From: Ereboglobus sp. | Lineage (GTDB): Bacteria; Verrucomicrobiota; Verrucomicrobiia; Opitutales; Opitutaceae | Length of the DNA stretch: 64,000 bases | Direction of reading: 5' to 3' | NCBI GenBank assembly: GCA_029974595.1 | Contig: JARKRC010000063.1 | Span: 313,408 to 377,407, forward strand | In this document: one piece after another, positions 8,348 to 16,392 of the stretch | Layout: the number at the start of each line of letters is the position of its first letter | How positions within the stretch are numbered: position 1 is the first letter of the stretch | Notes under the pieces: model-generated | The model's database searches: none | Told to the model about the DNA's origin: nothing | What the model saw: only the letters and a program-made list of their open reading frames with translations | Translations under genes and position numbers: made by a program

Positions 8348-9297
8348 GCGATGGAAAGTGATGCCGGGTCCAGGCCGAAGGCGGCGGCGGCTTTTGTTGA
8401 CCAGAGTTCGCGGGCCTTGGTGGCGGGAATACCGAGGTGTTGCGCGGTGAGCGCGACGCCGCGGTCGGGCGTGAGCGTGGAGCCGGCAAAACCACCGTCG
8501 GGGCCGCGCGCGATGCCGTCGCCGCCCACGCGCACGTCGAGTTCGGCGAGCGTGTAATCGCCGGGCGGCGCGCCTGCGGCGGCCATGCAGTCGGTCGTGA
8601 AAAGAACCTGTCCCGCCGGTTTTGCGCGGACGAAGTTTTTCAGCACAAACGGCGGCAGGTGGATGCCGTCGGGGATAAAACACGCGGTGAGTTCGTCGCG
8701 CGCGAGGAGGCGCTGGATGACGTTGTCGTGGCGCGGGAGCGATTGCGGCGCGCCGTTGCCGAGGTGCGTGCAGAAGCGCGCGCCGGCGCGGATGGCGTCG
8801 TCGATGTGCGCGGCGCTTGCGTTGCTGTGCCCGATGGAGACGCGCACGCCCTGCGCGACGAGCGCGGCGATGAAGGCGGCGCTGCCCGGCCATTCGGGCG
8901 CGAGCGTGACGAGGCGGATGTTTCCTCCGGCGGCTTCCTGCAACCGCGCGAAGTCGGCGACATCGGGCGCGCGCATCGGCCCGGCGGGATGCGCGCCGCG
9001 ATAGCCGGTCTCCGGGCTCAGCCACGGGCCTTCGAGGTGATAGCCGGGGATGGTTTTTGCGATCACGGGATCGGCGGCGCGGTAGCCTTCGATGCGCGCG
9101 AATTGGGCGGCGAGCCGTTCGATGGTGTCGGTGATGAGCGTGAGAAAAATCGCCGCGACACCGCGCGCGCGGAGGGCGTCGATGGCCGTGCGCAGTTGCG
9201 CGGCGGTGAGCTCGTGCCTTTGAAAATCGACCCCGGCGAAACCGTTGACCTGAAAATCGAAGAGTCCGCGCAAGAGAGAAAAGGGAAGCCCGGGCAT
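8344..9297 (-). CDS. nagA: N-acetylglucosamine-6-phosphate deacetylase
   Basis: NagA removes the acetyl group from GlcNAc-6-phosphate, feeding NagB. Amidohydrolase landmarks in order are FDFQVNGFAGVDF (strand 1 region), YHLEGPWLSPE with the metal-binding Glu, SIGHSNA with a metal His, THLGNGAP in place of the usual THLFNAM, and TTDCMAAAG with the catalytic Asp. At 317 aa it is shorter than the usual 370-390 aa, because the N-terminal beta-sandwich strands that normally precede strand 1 are almost missing. The HLGNGAP variant marks it as a divergent branch. It overlaps nagB by 4 bp. A repeat hairpin at 9330-9384 separates it from the upstream Gfo/Idh gene. Confidence 0.9.
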   Translation of the reverse strand: MPGLPFSLLRGLFDFQVNGFAGVDFQRHELTAAQLRTAIDALRARGVAAIFLTLITDTIERLAAQFARIEGYRAADPVIAKTIPGYHLEGPWLSPETGYRGAHPAGPMRAPDVADFARLQEAAGGNIRLVTLAPEWPGSAAFIAALVAQGVRVSIGHSNASAAHIDDAIRAGARFCTHLGNGAPQSLPRHDNVIQRLLARDELTACFIPDGIHLPPFVLKNFVRAKPAGQVLFTTDCMAAAGAPPGDYTLAELDVRVGGDGIARGPDGGFAGSTLTPDRGVALTAQHLGIPATKARELWSTKAAAAFGLDPASLSIA

Positions 9298-9329
9298 TTT
9301 ATTTTAAAGCTACGAAGACTTTGTTTTTG

Positions 9330-9384
9330 GACAGGATTAACAGGATTGGGAGGATGGTTTGTTTTTTATCCCGTTAATCCTGTC
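9330..9384 (-). repeat. Hairpin repeat GACAGGATTAACAGGAT, possible attenuator before nagA
   Basis: The arms are 9330-9346 (GACAGGATTAACAGGAT) and 9368-9384 (ATCCCGTTAATCCTGTC), 17 bp with one mismatch. It lies on the minus transcript between the third Gfo/Idh gene, which stops at 9394, and nagA. On that strand the hairpin is followed by CAAAAACAAAG rather than a T-run, so a repeat-type element that may stabilise the upstream message is more likely than a strong terminator. Related words occur at 2660-2745 and 48873-48900. Confidence 0.6.
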
Positions 9385-9393
9385 TAAAAAAAA

Positions 9394-10437
9394 TCAGCGG
9401 GTTTTCTGTTTAAGGATTTCCTCGAGGGCGACGGGCGCGCCGTTGCGCTGCTTGCTCAATTCGGCGGCTTCCATGAAGGCCATGATTTCGAGCGTCTCGG
9501 CGTAGGGCAGGGGAGGCTTGCCGGTTTGGAAGAAGGCGATGACTTCCTTTGCCAGCGGCGCGTAGCCGGAGGCCGCGTTTTCGGAGAGCGCGGCATTGGC
9601 GCCAAGGAGCGTGAGGCCGAAATACGATTTTGTGTCGCGCATGCCGCGGATGGTGCCGATGCGTTTGTCGGGCCAGATGGCCGTGATGATGTCGGTGTTG
9701 GCGGTATGGATGCGCTGCACGGTGGCGCAGCCCGCGCCCATGACCGCGTAGAGGCTTTCGACGGAATGAATGCCATACCAGAAGAGATCCGGCGTCACCG
9801 GCTCAAACGCGGCGGGGCCCCAGACGAAGACGCCCTTGATCGCGCCCATTTTTTTTGCCTGCGCCGCCGCCTTTGCGAGCGCGGGTTTCGCGAGCGTGTA
9901 GCGCAACGACGACGCGCTGAAGACCGGCGTGCCGTGCTCCTCGGCGAGGCGGATGATCTCAACGGCGTCGCGATACGTGGAGGCGAGCGGCTTGTCGATG
10001 AACACGGGTTTGCGGAATGGGATGGCGCGGCGCGCGAGGTCGAGGTGCGCGCGTCCGTCGGCGCTGAGGATCATGATGGCGTCCACATTTTGCGCCAGCT
10101 CCTCGATGCTCGCGGCGGCGGTGATGCGGGGCATGGCGAGGAGTTGTTGCATGAAGCCATCGACGCGCCCGGCACTCAACGGCATGTCGGGGCTGAAGGT
10201 CTTGAAGATGGAAGTGACGCGCGCGCCCTCGATGGGATCCTTGGCGGCGGGCGTGTTGATGAGTTTGGCGAAGGCCGGCGCGTGCGAAGTGTCGGCCCCG
10301 ATGATGCCAATGCGCAGTTCCGCGGCGGCGGCGAGGGCGGTTTGCAAAAGCAGCGAGGCGAGGATGGCCGGCGCAAGCAGCAAGCGGAGGCTTTTTCCCC
10401 GCAAGATGTTTTTTGGGCGATGGGCAAAGGGGAGCAT
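9394..10437 (-). CDS. Secreted Gfo/Idh/MocA-like oxidoreductase (third of three)
   Basis: The 347-aa protein begins with a Sec-type signal (RGKSLRLLLAPAILASLLLQTALAAAAE) and then a Rossmann strand (LRIGIIGADTSHAPAFAKLIN). The family Lys is in KPVFIDKPLASTYRDAVEIIRLAEEHG, followed by FSASSLRYT and FWYGIHSVESLYAVMG. It resembles the cluster's other two enzymes but uses a Sec rather than a Tat signal and lacks the fully canonical GxGxxG. ATG 10437 is chosen; a TTG at 10473 would give 12 more residues, and neither has a clear ribosome-binding site. It is the promoter-proximal gene of the minus-strand cluster; the region upstream is a repeat (10499-10618) in which no promoter is evident. Confidence 0.82.
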   Translation of the reverse strand: MLPFAHRPKNILRGKSLRLLLAPAILASLLLQTALAAAAELRIGIIGADTSHAPAFAKLINTPAAKDPIEGARVTSIFKTFSPDMPLSAGRVDGFMQQLLAMPRITAAASIEELAQNVDAIMILSADGRAHLDLARRAIPFRKPVFIDKPLASTYRDAVEIIRLAEEHGTPVFSASSLRYTLAKPALAKAAAQAKKMGAIKGVFVWGPAAFEPVTPDLFWYGIHSVESLYAVMGAGCATVQRIHTANTDIITAIWPDKRIGTIRGMRDTKSYFGLTLLGANAALSENAASGYAPLAKEVIAFFQTGKPPLPYAETLEIMAFMEAAELSKQRNGAPVALEEILKQKTR

Positions 10438-10498
10438 GCCGATAGTTGGCGCGCCGAACGTGCGGGAAGACAATCTAAGAATTGGTGAACGTTAACTG

Positions 10499-10618
10499 AG
10501 GGGGGCAGGATGTAAGGAGTCAGGATGTAAAGGAGTCAGGAGATAGAGGAGTAAGGAGAAAACACTCCGGCTCCGCTTCCGTATCCTGACTCCTTACTCC
10601 TTTAATCCTGATTCCTCG
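10499..10618. repeat. Purine-rich repeat GGAGTCAGGATGTAAAGGAG with inverted arm
   Basis: Iterated GGATGTAAGGAGTCAGG units (10505-10560) are followed after a short GC-rich turn by the inverse (TCCTGACTCCTTACTCCTTT, then AATCCTGATTCC; 10582-10615). The last codons of prfC (R-N-Q-D-stop) lie inside the inverted arm. A second copy is at 38650-38790. The units resemble chains of Shine-Dalgarno words, but no gene follows them in phase. Confidence 0.75.
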
Positions 10619-12245
10619 TTTGCTCTATCGGGAGGTCGTGCAATTCCAGCTCGGGGTTCTTTTCCATGAAATAACGCATGGTCCAGTCGTTGGGAAAAAG
10701 CACCACAGGATTGTCGAATTTGTCCGTGCCGAAACTCACGCCGCTTGCGACGACGAGCGCACCCGGGTTGGCGAGCGCGGGGTGCGGCTCCAGCCATTTC
10801 AGGAGCGTCCAATTCGTGTTTTCGAGACGCGACTCGGCGCCGTATTCGCTCTTGAGACGCCATTGCACGACCTCGAATTGCAGGGGGCCGACGGCGGCGA
10901 GGAGCGTGGAGCCGGGCGGGGCGTTGCGGGGCGTGAAACTTTGCACGACGCCTTCCTGAAGGAGCTGCTCAAGTCCGGCGCGATATTTTTTGGCGTCGGA
11001 GCTGGCCGGGTTTGAGAGGTACGCGAAGACCTCGGGCGGGAAGCGCGGGATTTCATCGTAGGCGATGGAGCGATCCTCGGTGAGCGTGTCGCCGATGCCG
11101 AAGGCGTCGTGGCCGACGAGGCCGATCACGTCGCCGGGCCAGGCTTCATCGACGGTTTCGCGTTCCCGTCCGAAGAGTTTGTGTGAAGAGGAGAGGCGCA
11201 CCTGTTTGCCGGTGCGCTGGTGCGTGACGACCATGTCGCGGGAAAACCTGCCCGAGCACACGCGCAGGAAGGCGATGCGGTCGCGGTGTTTCGGGTCCAT
11301 GTTGGCCTGGATCTTGAAAATGAAGCCGGAGAATTTCTCGTGCGTGACGGGAATTTCGCGGGCCTCGGTGGGCGCGGGGGCGTTGGGCACGGTGATGCTG
11401 ACGGAGCGGCGCGGCGCGGGGGGAACGGAGTGCTTGAGAAAGCCGTCGAGAAGGAGCTGGATGCCGAAATTGTTGATCGCGCTGCCGAAATACACGGGCG
11501 TTTGTTTGCCGGCGTGGATGGCCGCGAGGTCGAAGGGGTGCCCGGCGCCGTCGAGCATTTCGAGTTGTTCCGAGGCTTCGGCGAACGTGTGGGCGTCGAG
11601 TTTACCGCGCACGGCGGGGTCGTTGAGGCTGGTGATGCTGACGGGGGCTTCGTAGGCGCCGTTGGGGACGCGCTCGAAGAGATGCACGGCGCGCGCGGCG
11701 CGGTCGAAGACGCCGCGGAACGAAGGGCCGTTGCCGAGGGGCCAGACGACGGGCGAGGCGGCGATGCCAAGCACGCTTTCGAGTTCGTCGATGAGGGCGA
11801 GCGCGTTGAGGGTGGGGCGGTCGCACTTGTTCATGAAGGTGAAGATGGGCACGCCGCGGCGGCGGCACACTTCGAAGAGCTTGCGGGTTTGCGGCTCCAC
11901 GCCCTTGCCGGCGTCGATTACCATGAGCGCGGCATCGACGGCGGTGAGCACGCGGTAGGTGTCCTCCGAAAAGTCCTTGTGGCCGGGGGTGTCGAGGAGG
12001 TTGACGGCACAGCCGTCGTAATCGAATTGGAGGACGGTGGAGGAGACGGAGATGCCGCGTTGTTTTTCGAGTTCCATCCAGTCGGAGGTGGTGGCGCGCT
12101 GGTTTTTGCGGGCGGTGACGGTGCCGGCGAGGTGGATGGCGTTTCCGTAGAGGAGGAATTTTTCGGTGAGCGTGGTTTTGCCGGCGTCGGGGTGCGAGAT
12201 GATGGCGAAGGTGCGGCGTCGTGCGATTTCAGCGGCGGGAGACAT
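10602..12245 (-). CDS. prfC: Peptide chain release factor 3
   Basis: RF3 is the translational GTPase that recycles RF1/RF2 from the ribosome. G-domain motifs are in place: SHPDAGKTTLTEKFL (G1), QRGISVSSTVLQF (G2), LLDTPGHKDFSEDTYR (G3) and FMNKCDRP (G4). The 547-aa length is slightly more than the usual 525-530 aa. The start is ATG 12245 (MSPAAEIARRRTFAIISHPD); 28 further upstream codons are open but composed of repeat-like sequence. The C-terminal residues after ELELHDLPIEQ are supplied by an intergenic repeat that overlaps the stop codon, which suggests the repeat inserted at or replaced the original end. It is a monocistronic, housekeeping-type gene. Confidence 0.95.
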   Translation of the reverse strand: MSPAAEIARRRTFAIISHPDAGKTTLTEKFLLYGNAIHLAGTVTARKNQRATTSDWMELEKQRGISVSSTVLQFDYDGCAVNLLDTPGHKDFSEDTYRVLTAVDAALMVIDAGKGVEPQTRKLFEVCRRRGVPIFTFMNKCDRPTLNALALIDELESVLGIAASPVVWPLGNGPSFRGVFDRAARAVHLFERVPNGAYEAPVSITSLNDPAVRGKLDAHTFAEASEQLEMLDGAGHPFDLAAIHAGKQTPVYFGSAINNFGIQLLLDGFLKHSVPPAPRRSVSITVPNAPAPTEAREIPVTHEKFSGFIFKIQANMDPKHRDRIAFLRVCSGRFSRDMVVTHQRTGKQVRLSSSHKLFGRERETVDEAWPGDVIGLVGHDAFGIGDTLTEDRSIAYDEIPRFPPEVFAYLSNPASSDAKKYRAGLEQLLQEGVVQSFTPRNAPPGSTLLAAVGPLQFEVVQWRLKSEYGAESRLENTNWTLLKWLEPHPALANPGALVVASGVSFGTDKFDNPVVLFPNDWTMRYFMEKNPELELHDLPIEQTRNQD

Positions 12246-12349
12246 GTCGGGAGGAAATGTGGAAGGCGGAGTGCGGAATGCCGAATGGAAGTTTGAAAAA
12301 TGGCGAAACGTAGCGGGATGGCGGACCATGCCAAGGAATTACGGGCTTT

Positions 12350-12535
12350 TTTATCTCACCACCAGGACGCGAAGGGCACGAAGACGGAGAAGGCAGCGGG
12401 CGGAAGGAGGGAAACGCTCGCATCCGTTTTCAGTCTTCAGGTTTTCCAATGCCTGCTTTTTTGCGTCCTCTGCGCTTCTTCGCGGCTATTCAGATTTTTA
12501 ATGGTCGCGAAGAGGCGCAAGAGATTCAAAGAGGA
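12350..12535. repeat. Diverged intergenic inverted repeat (CACGAAGGGCAC family)
   Basis: Arm 1 (12357-12395) reads CACCAGGACGCGAAGGGCAC then GAAGACGG. Arm 2 parts (12465-12535) include TTTTTGCGTCCTCTGCGC and GGTCGCGAAGAGGCGCAAG. This is the same family as at 1634-1809 and 63803-63872 but more decayed. Nothing coding is seen here. Confidence 0.5.
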
Positions 12536-12596
12536 GAAGTGCTGAAAATATATATTCATCACAATATATTTTTATTTTATCATATTTTTATTTTTC

Positions 12597-12920
12597 GGAC
12601 CGATGCCCGAAGTTCGTTCCAGTTTGGTTGAAATTAATTTGTTGACAATTTGCATCTTTGGCGCAGGCCTTGGCAGGATTTATCGAATATTACGGGAATT
12701 TTCATGTATATTTTGCATATTAATTACAATTAATTTTAACATGATTTTTGCTTTCCGGGTGATGCTATGAAATCCATTCCAACCAGACCGAAAGGCTTTA
12801 TTGCCCATATTTTGCATATTTCCGGCGGTAGACATGGCAGGATCGACAAATGCCTCGGGAATCGTCGCGCATGTTATGCATATCAATTACGATACGTTTT
12901 TTATTTTAGCATATTTTATA
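12597..12920. repeat. Two diverged tandem copies of a ~163-bp AT-rich unit upstream of the surface-protein cluster
   Basis: Copy 1 spans about 12597-12757 and copy 2 about 12756-12920. Shared words keep a constant offset of 163-164 bp: GGCAGGAT (12672 and 12836), CGGGAAT (12693 and 12856), GCATAT (12715 and 12878) and AATTAC (12722 and 12885). Upstream of these, TTCCA...GAAA and ATTTGCAT/TTTGCAT also align. The stretch has no plausible gene and is far richer in A+T than its surroundings. It lies just before the first DUF11 gene, so it is a probable promoter or regulatory array. Confidence 0.65.
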
Positions 12921-13000
12921 TAAAATAAAATCGAAAACCAATGTGGATATACTTGACTATAGAAAGCCGTAAACAATATCAAAATCGCCCACTAAGCCCA

Positions 13001-13609
13001 ATGAATATCAAAAATCCTGACGATCAAGGCCTCCTCCGCCGACATTTGCACTTCAAGTCCATTGTCTTGCCATTCAGGCCGGCGCTGCGCGCGTTGTTGT
13101 TATTTCCAATGTTTTACATGGGCATATTTTTTATCGCCCTTCCACGGGCATTCGCCCAGGCGCAGGAGCCGCTTGTCGCTTCGCTTGAGGCCTACAAGGT
13201 GACTGCAATTGAAAACGCGCGGGAGGCGTTTGCCAAGGCGGACACGGCGCTCCCCGGGGACATCATCGAATACCGCGCCACCTACACCAACACCACGGAG
13301 CGCGTGCTTACCTCGCTTTCGCTCGACATACCGATTCCCGCGGGGCTCACGTGGATTGCGGGCGCCCCGGCCACGACGAATGGCACGGCCGCATCGCCTG
13401 CGCCCGGTTTCGCCAGCATCGACGGAAAAAACTTTGTCGCCCTGCCTTTGGACCCCGGCATCGCGCCAGGCCTTGTTCGTGTCTTGCGGTGGAACCTTCC
13501 CAGCATCGGGCCGCGCGGCGTTGCCACGCTTGCCCTCCGCGCGCGAGTCAATGCGGAGGCCGCCCCGGCGGCGCAGACTCCGGCTGCCGCGCAACAGGCG
13601 GCGCGCTAA
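13001..13609 (+). CDS. Small secreted DUF11-like protein
   Basis: A 202-aa protein. A hydrophobic segment at about residues 28-50 (ALRALLLFPMFYMGIFFIALPRAFAQAQ) is a long Sec signal with AFAQA as the likely cleavage site. The mature part holds one immunoglobulin-like DUF11 unit: ALPGDIIEYRATYTNTTERVLTSLSLDIPIPAGLTWIAG, ending GVATLALRARV, where x-PGD-IEYT-xxTNT and I-P-GL are the recurring signatures. The C-terminus is Ala/Gln-rich and disordered-looking. ATG 13001 is preferred; another in-frame ATG at 12941 would add 20 residues. It is the first of four plus-strand surface genes; the next gene starts 89 nt after it. It may be a small subunit or cap of the assembly; function is not known. Confidence 0.75.
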   Translation: MNIKNPDDQGLLRRHLHFKSIVLPFRPALRALLLFPMFYMGIFFIALPRAFAQAQEPLVASLEAYKVTAIENAREAFAKADTALPGDIIEYRATYTNTTERVLTSLSLDIPIPAGLTWIAGAPATTNGTAASPAPGFASIDGKNFVALPLDPGIAPGLVRVLRWNLPSIGPRGVATLALRARVNAEAAPAAQTPAAAQQAAR

Positions 13610-13698
13610 GCAAAATCTTTTTCAACCCCGGAACGGCCCCTCCGGCTTTTCTTCCGGTTTTTCAGCCAACCAACCAGTAACACAACCATCACATATCC

Positions 13699-16293
13699 AT
13701 GACATCCATGAATATTCCCATAACCGGTGGCCGCGCCCTGCGTGCGGCATTCACGGGTTTTATCATCGCGAGTTTTGCCCTGCTTGCTCGCGTAGACGCA
13801 GCGGCCCCGCTTGCGGGCACGCTTATCGGCAACCAGGCCTCCGCCACCTACAAAGACGAATCGCAGACAGTGCGCTCCGTCCTCTCCAACACCGTCGTGA
13901 CCGAGGTTCTGCAGGTGAACGCCTTCGCGCTCACCCAGAACAACGACCGCGCGGCCAATGCCGGCAGCCAGGTGTTCTTCCCGCATACCGTGACCAATCA
14001 AGGTAACGGGCCCGACACCTATACTCTGGGCGCCCTCGATGTCGCTGGCAGCGATGACTTCAATTTCGTTACCAACAGCATCAAGATTTACATTGATGCG
14101 GATGGCGACGGCAATCCCGACAATTATACGCCGATTACGACCACCGGCCCGCTTGCGGCAGGCGCGAGCTTCCGCTTTGTCGTCGCGGCCACGGTGCCGA
14201 CCGGCGCGACCAACACGCAGAAAGGCCAAGTCACCGTCACGGCGACCCCTCTTAGCGGCATTGCTGCCATTACCAACACCGACACCGCAACCGTCACCGA
14301 AGGCGCGGTTATGCAAGTCACCAAGGCCGCCAGCAAGAGCTCCGGCAAACCCGGTGACGATTTCATTTATACGATCACCTATCGCAACACCGGTCTTGGG
14401 GCTGCCAGTAACTTCGCGATTACTGACGTTATTCCTACGGGTTTGACTGTCGGCGAGGCGAGATGGTCTGTTACCGTTTCGGGCACACTGACTTCGACTG
14501 CCCTTCCCCTGACTCCCGCATCTGGTTCCATCGCTTACAATCTCACAGGTCAAACGGCCAAGTTTGTAATCGAATCAGTCGGCCCCGGAGTTAGCGGCTA
14601 TGTCACCATCAAGGCGACCGTCCCTACCGGCCAAGCTCCTGCCATTCTTCCCAACACGGCTCAATATGATTATGACTCTTCTGGCTTTACGGCACCCGGT
14701 GTAAACACCAATACCGTGAACTTTGAGATTCTTCCCGTGGTTGATCTTACATTCACAGGCGAAACTAAGCCTACCGCCAACGCAGGCAGCAGCGTTGTGT
14801 TTGCCAACACGCTCACCAATGACGGCACCGGCACGGATACGTTCAACATCGTTGTGAACGAGCCCGGCACTTTCCCTGCCGGAACGACCTTCCAGCTCTT
14901 GAAGAGCGACGGCGCTACTCCGCTCACCGATACCAATGGCGACGGCATTGCCGATACCGGTCCGGTTATCAAGGGCGCCTCGTATACTGTTTACCTGAGG
15001 GCCAATATTCCCTCGAATGCGAAGAGCGATGATCCGGTCAGTGTTACCAAGACCGCGACTTCCACCGTCGATTCCAGCAAGAGTAAAACGGCAACCGACA
15101 CTCTCAATGAGATCAAAGGCCCGGGCGTTGACCTCAAAGGCGTTGCTGTTACTGGAAATGGAGCGGGAACTACTACTCGCGTTGATAACGCACCCGGCAA
15201 TCCCGGCACCACAGTGACCCTCACGCTCACGGTCGAAAATACCGGAGTCAATCCCGACACCTTCAACCTCGTTGCTTACAGCAACGGCGGCGAACTCGCT
15301 GTAAAGCCGACCTTTGGCACGACCAACTCGCTTCCCGCCGGCTGGAACTTGGTCTTCAAAGACGGCAGCACGGTCATCACCAATACCGGCGTGATCGGAG
15401 CTGGCGGCACTAAGAACATTACCGTCGAGATTACCATTCCCTCCGGCACAAGCCCGGGCGATGTCGATTTCTACTTCCAAGCGAAATCGCCCAGCACCGG
15501 TTCCTCCGACTACCTGCGCGACTATGTCAGCGTCAACACGGTTCGCGGCATTACGCTTCAGACCAACAACGTCGGCCAGACATTCCCCGGCGGTTCCGTG
15601 GTCTATCAGCACACGCTCACGAACATCGGCAACGTCACTGAGGGCCAGACCTCTGGCCAGAGCTCGCTCACGATTGCCCTTGCGGACACGCTGGGCACGG
15701 ACGGCTTCACCTCCGTGGTCTATTATGACATCAATGGCAACGGTGTCATTGATGCGGGCGAGCCCATCGTCCCAACTTCTGGAGGCAGCGCAGTTCTGTC
15801 GAGCGTCAAGGGCACGGGCCTTGCCAAGGGCGAGAGCATCCGCCTCCTCGTGAAGGTGCAGGCTCCTATTGGCGCGGCTGACGGCGCGACCAATGTCACC
15901 ACGCTGACGGTGACTCCGGCAGGCGCGATCAATACCATCCCGGCTCCCGCGGTCGTCTCCAACACCGACACCACCAATGTCATTCGCGGCAACCTGACGA
16001 TCGTCAAGGCGCAGAGCTTGGACGGCTCGACTTGGACGCAGGGCCAGCTTTCGGCCAACCCGGGCGCCAAGATCTACTACAAGATCACTGTGACCAATGT
16101 CGGCTCGGCTGCCGCCGAAGACGTTGTCGTCAATGACACCGTCCCTACGAACACAGCGATCAGCACGCCCGCTCCTGCCACCACAGTTGGCACGGCTGCG
16201 GCGAGCGGTGGCAATATTGTGTTTACCATCGGCACGCTCGCGCCTGCGGCGTCCGCTGAGATGACCTTCGCGGTCACGATTAACAACAACTAA
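13699..16293 (+). CDS. Secreted DUF11-repeat surface protein with Ca-loop-like motifs
   Basis: An 864-aa secreted protein: a signal peptide (RAAFTGFIIASFALLARVDAAAP), then a DUF11-type beginning (AGTLIGNQASATYKDES...SNTVVT), then roughly five to six Ig-like repeats, each with a TVTNxGxxxDTxxL core. Three Asp-rich loops of the Dx(D/N)GxGxxD type are visible, YIDADGDGNPD, LTDTNGDGIAD and YYDINGNGVIDAGEP, similar to calcium-binding loops. There is no C-terminal anchor or sorting signal; it ends ASAEMTFAVTINNN. Codon choice in the coding part uses more T-ending codons than the neighbouring cluster genes, which may mark high expression. Two tandem hairpins follow the stop. It could be the major structural subunit or an S-layer-like protein; this is inference. 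Confidence 0.8.
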   Translation: MTSMNIPITGGRALRAAFTGFIIASFALLARVDAAAPLAGTLIGNQASATYKDESQTVRSVLSNTVVTEVLQVNAFALTQNNDRAANAGSQVFFPHTVTNQGNGPDTYTLGALDVAGSDDFNFVTNSIKIYIDADGDGNPDNYTPITTTGPLAAGASFRFVVAATVPTGATNTQKGQVTVTATPLSGIAAITNTDTATVTEGAVMQVTKAASKSSGKPGDDFIYTITYRNTGLGAASNFAITDVIPTGLTVGEARWSVTVSGTLTSTALPLTPASGSIAYNLTGQTAKFVIESVGPGVSGYVTIKATVPTGQAPAILPNTAQYDYDSSGFTAPGVNTNTVNFEILPVVDLTFTGETKPTANAGSSVVFANTLTNDGTGTDTFNIVVNEPGTFPAGTTFQLLKSDGATPLTDTNGDGIADTGPVIKGASYTVYLRANIPSNAKSDDPVSVTKTATSTVDSSKSKTATDTLNEIKGPGVDLKGVAVTGNGAGTTTRVDNAPGNPGTTVTLTLTVENTGVNPDTFNLVAYSNGGELAVKPTFGTTNSLPAGWNLVFKDGSTVITNTGVIGAGGTKNITVEITIPSGTSPGDVDFYFQAKSPSTGSSDYLRDYVSVNTVRGITLQTNNVGQTFPGGSVVYQHTLTNIGNVTEGQTSGQSSLTIALADTLGTDGFTSVVYYDINGNGVIDAGEPIVPTSGGSAVLSSVKGTGLAKGESIRLLVKVQAPIGAADGATNVTTLTVTPAGAINTIPAPAVVSNTDTTNVIRGNLTIVKAQSLDGSTWTQGQLSANPGAKIYYKITVTNVGSAAAEDVVVNDTVPTNTAISTPAPATTVGTAAASGGNIVFTIGTLAPAASAEMTFAVTINNN

Positions 16294-16308
16294 TCACCAA
16301 GCCATACC

Positions 16309-16372
16309 GGAAGCGCGCTCTTGGCGCTTCCCCGTATTTAACGGCCGGGCGGCGGCATTTTGCCGCCCGGCC
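16309..16372 (+). terminator. Two tandem hairpins after the 864-aa DUF11 gene
   Basis: Hairpin 1: GGAAGCGC (16309-16316) with GCGCTTCC (16324-16331). Hairpin 2: GGCCGGGCGGC (16343-16353) with GCCGCCCGGCC (16362-16372), an 8-nt loop and a short CTTAT tail. They sit 16 nt after the stop and just before the barrel gene. This looks like a partial terminator or mRNA-stabilising element, allowing higher expression of the upstream gene than of the downstream giants. Confidence 0.6.
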
Positions 16373-16392
16373 CTTATACACAAAATTCCTCG

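Noticed and set aside
12597..12920. CRISPR-like array
   Set aside because: There are only two copies with diverged units and no short identical repeats or spacers.
16360..16392. TTG start for the barrel gene 11 codons upstream
   Set aside because: It lies within the stem of the preceding hairpin (16343-16372), and the extra residues would precede a signal peptide; GTG 16393 fits better.
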